Of a DNA stretch of 64,000 nt, positions 62,288 to 64,000 are shown one piece after another; the stretch's first letter is position 1; each line of letters starts with the position of its first letter. Position numbers and translations under genes: made by a program. Where the stretch lies: the NCBI RefSeq assembly GCF_900176205.1, contig NZ_LT859959.1, positions 1,922,001-1,986,000 on the forward strand, written 5' to 3'. Under the pieces are notes generated by a model. It was not told the DNA's origin. It did no database searches and saw only the letters and a list, made by a program, of their open reading frames with translations. The DNA is from Bradyrhizobium sp. ORS 285 (GTDB lineage Bacteria; Pseudomonadota; Alphaproteobacteria; Rhizobiales; Xanthobacteraceae).

Positions 62288-63406
62288 TCAGTGGCCCGCA
62301 AGATAGATGCCGGCGGGGTCGATGCTCGGAAACTGCGCCCGGAAATCCGGCGCGCTCAGCAGATGCAGCATCACCCTCGCAGCGCCGGCTTCGGCCAGAT
62401 GATAGGCGTCGACGAAGCTGGAACTCTCGTCGGCCATCGGCAGTCGCGCCAGATCAAACAATGGAATTCCGAGGCCTCGCAGCCAGCTTCTGGTCTCATC
62501 GGACGCGAACTCCCGCCACGCGCCAAATCCGACAGGTCCGTCCTGCTCACGATCGAGAAGTTCGACACCGGCGCGAATGAACGGCAACTGAACGCCGAAG
62601 AGTGTGATCCCGCGCGATCTTGCGAGCTCTGCAAGCCGCGCAATCGGCTGCTTCAGCCTGGATGACAGGCCGGGCGCGCGGGGCAGAGTCTGTGCGAGCG
62701 TCTCAGCATTCATGAAGCGCGAGCGGGCGTCGGAAACGTGACCTGCCGAGTAGACATAGGAGCCGTCGCTACGGAACCCTTCCTGGTGGGCGATGGATTG
62801 GGTGCCCACAAAAGCGCTTGGAGCACGCAGATAGTCGCGGAACGTGTCAGGGTGGCGTGTGGCGGTCCGCGCGAAGTCAAGAAGACTCGCGCTCAGGTAT
62901 TTGAAGGAATGATCGTAGTGCATCCGTCGGGTCGTCGCGAACCATTCTTCCCACCGATCAGCGAAGAGAAAATGATCCAGCGAAAGGATCGCAACGCGGG
63001 GACGCAGCCGTTGGGTGGCGCGGTCGAACAGGTCGGCCAACTGCGACGTGGTCCAGGCCGTAAACGAGAGATTGTAGAAGCGGTAGGGTGCAAATAGCGA
63101 CGCGCGAAAAGTGCCGGCGCGCGAGCTGCTGAGCCAAACGATTTCGGGATGCTCCTGCTCAAGCCTCGCCAGCTTGTACGCTGCATTGTAGCGCAAATCG
63201 AAAGGCAGCACGATCTGGTCAGGATTGTCCCGCTGCGACCCAGCGAGATCTTCCAGCCGCGCCGCCGCGCCGAACGGGCGCGCCAACTGAAAAAGCCCAA
63301 CCGGCAGCAGGTAGCCGGCAAGGGCAGACGTCGCCAGCACGGTTGTGACGTAGCGCCGTGTCAAATTCGTCGGCCGCGACGATTTTTGGCGACAGCTGCT
63401 GATCAT
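62288..63406 (-). CDS. Membrane-anchored SGNH-like protein, MBOAT partner copy 2
   Basis: A 372-residue paralog of the protein at 61022-62218. An N-terminal transmembrane helix (about 20-42) precedes the soluble domain. The nucleophile block reads IVWLSSSRAGTFRASLF, so the usual Gly is Ser. FVDAYHLAEAGAARV gives the Asp-x-x-His. FDRATQRLRPRVAILSLDHF is shared with copy 1. It lies 73 bp after the MBOAT gene and 69 bp before copy 1, so all three are likely to be one operon. The probable role is O-acylation of a surface glycan together with the MBOAT protein. Confidence 0.74.
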   Translation of the reverse strand: MISSCRQKSSRPTNLTRRYVTTVLATSALAGYLLPVGLFQLARPFGAAARLEDLAGSQRDNPDQIVLPFDLRYNAAYKLARLEQEHPEIVWLSSSRAGTFRASLFAPYRFYNLSFTAWTTSQLADLFDRATQRLRPRVAILSLDHFLFADRWEEWFATTRRMHYDHSFKYLSASLLDFARTATRHPDTFRDYLRAPSAFVGTQSIAHQEGFRSDGSYVYSAGHVSDARSRFMNAETLAQTLPRAPGLSSRLKQPIARLAELARSRGITLFGVQLPFIRAGVELLDREQDGPVGFGAWREFASDETRSWLRGLGIPLFDLARLPMADESSSFVDAYHLAEAGAARVMLHLLSAPDFRAQFPSIDPAGIYLAGH

Positions 63407-63479
63407 TCATAGGGCTGACGTTGTACCATTTCGTATCGAGACCAGTGCAGCTTGCTCGCTGCACATCGATTGCGGTCGA

Positions 63480-64000
63480 TCAGAACTGGAAATACAGGAA
63501 CTGGGACGTGTCACCGGCAATGATGTTCATGAGCACGGCAGCAACAAGTGCCACCGACGTGCCAATCGCCCAGGTGAGGGACGGTCGCCATTTGAAACCC
63601 AGAACACTCCACGGACGCGGATTGTGATAGGTCTCCAGTCCAACCTTCCAGTTTTCGAACATGGCGTTGACGTTGGGCAGGACGAGGCACGCGCCGTAGC
63701 CCACGAAAATCGCGATCATCAATCTCGAATCGACCAGATTGGTGATCGTGATCTTCTCCGGCGAGGACAGCCCGATCATGCCCTTGATAAGCCGGACGGC
63801 CGCGTTCGGATTGTCGGCGCGGAAGAACACCCAGGCGAGAACGACGGCCGACTGCGTCAAGAACAACGCTGCGGCAGCGTACCAGACGGTTCCGGTGTAG
63901 CGGGCCAGCCCCGGCCGCTTTTCGACGAACTTGCCCCAGCGATGGTTCACGATCAGGAACAGTCCGTGCAGGGCGCCCCAGATCATGAATGTGAAGCCGG
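63480..64000 (-). CDS. MBOAT family O-acyltransferase, C-terminal part (cut by window end)
   Basis: The 173 C-terminal residues of an MBOAT protein are visible; the gene continues past the right edge of the window. GFTFMIWGALHGLFLIVNH contains the invariant MBOAT His, followed by about three hydrophobic helices, including VVLAWVFFRADN, a common MBOAT end region. The reading frame is open to the edge, so the ATG at 63986 is internal and not the start. MBOAT proteins such as AlgI and DltB move acyl groups through the inner membrane; the two downstream SGNH-like proteins are probable partners. Confidence 0.86.
   Translation of the reverse strand, partial: GFTFMIWGALHGLFLIVNHRWGKFVEKRPGLARYTGTVWYAAAALFLTQSAVVLAWVFFRADNPNAAVRLIKGMIGLSSPEKITITNLVDSRLMIAIFVGYGACLVLPNVNAMFENWKVGLETYHNPRPWSVLGFKWRPSLTWAIGTSVALVAAVLMNIIAGDTSQFLYFQF

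Overview
The window looks like an alphaproteobacterial chromosome, most likely Bradyrhizobium or a close relative. The reasons are high GC, dense ATGA-coupled operons, an LpcC-type core mannosyltransferase as in rhizobial LPS, and dispersed intergenic repeat elements of a kind I associate with Bradyrhizobium genomes (positions 1-370 and 50060-50370). I cannot name a strain. Almost everything here builds, exports, ligates or decorates lipopolysaccharide or another surface polysaccharide. I saw no tRNA, rRNA, CRISPR array or intact insertion sequence.

Left part (0.8-16 kb). A fumarylacetoacetase-family hydrolase and an MsbA-like ABC exporter are followed by galE. Then comes a complete LPS inner-core set: lpcC, gmhB, gmhA and waaF, facing hldD, hldE, an O-antigen ligase and a membrane-bound nucleotide-sugar 4,6-dehydratase. 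A WecA-type initiating glycosylphosphotransferase and a GT4 glycosyltransferase close the block. The heptose pathway (isomerase, kinase/adenylyltransferase, phosphatase, epimerase, transferase) is complete here.

Middle (16-45 kb). Two adjacent repeat-rich secreted-protease genes lie at 16-23 kb, one subtilisin/sedolisin-like and one HExxH metalloprotease. Each carries four copies of the same 351-bp tryptophan-rich repeat, and both share a C-terminal tail. After them come a TIGR04372-type glycosyltransferase, a GT2, a Wzt/Wzm ABC-2 polysaccharide exporter, and a sugar-modification group (two zinc-finger C-methyltransferase-type proteins, an SDR and a WbuC cupin). Three more TIGR04372-type proteins follow, then two AcylT3-SGNH acyltransferases flanking an SGNH-like protein. 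Export is therefore probably of the ABC (Wzm/Wzt) type followed by WaaL ligation; no Wzx or Wzy was seen.

Right part (44.6-64 kb). The 44.6-49.7 kb block holds two TylF-type O-methyltransferases, a phytanoyl-CoA-dioxygenase-family oxygenase, an SGNH hydrolase and a GSCFA protein. The 50.4-60.5 kb block is an apparent single leftward operon of eleven genes. It contains a second heptose-type kinase/nucleotidyltransferase fusion with reversed domain order, a sugar-1-phosphate nucleotidyltransferase, two extended SDRs (one lacking the usual catalytic Lys), a second GmhA-like isomerase, a split transketolase, a zinc-type dehydrogenase, a HAD phosphatase, an APH-fold kinase and a methyltransferase. 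It reads like a dedicated route to an unusual nucleotide-activated higher-carbon sugar, and I consider it the most interesting part of the window. At the right end are two paralogous SGNH-like membrane proteins next to an MBOAT O-acyltransferase cut by the window edge, plus a decayed fragment of an SGNH-type gene.
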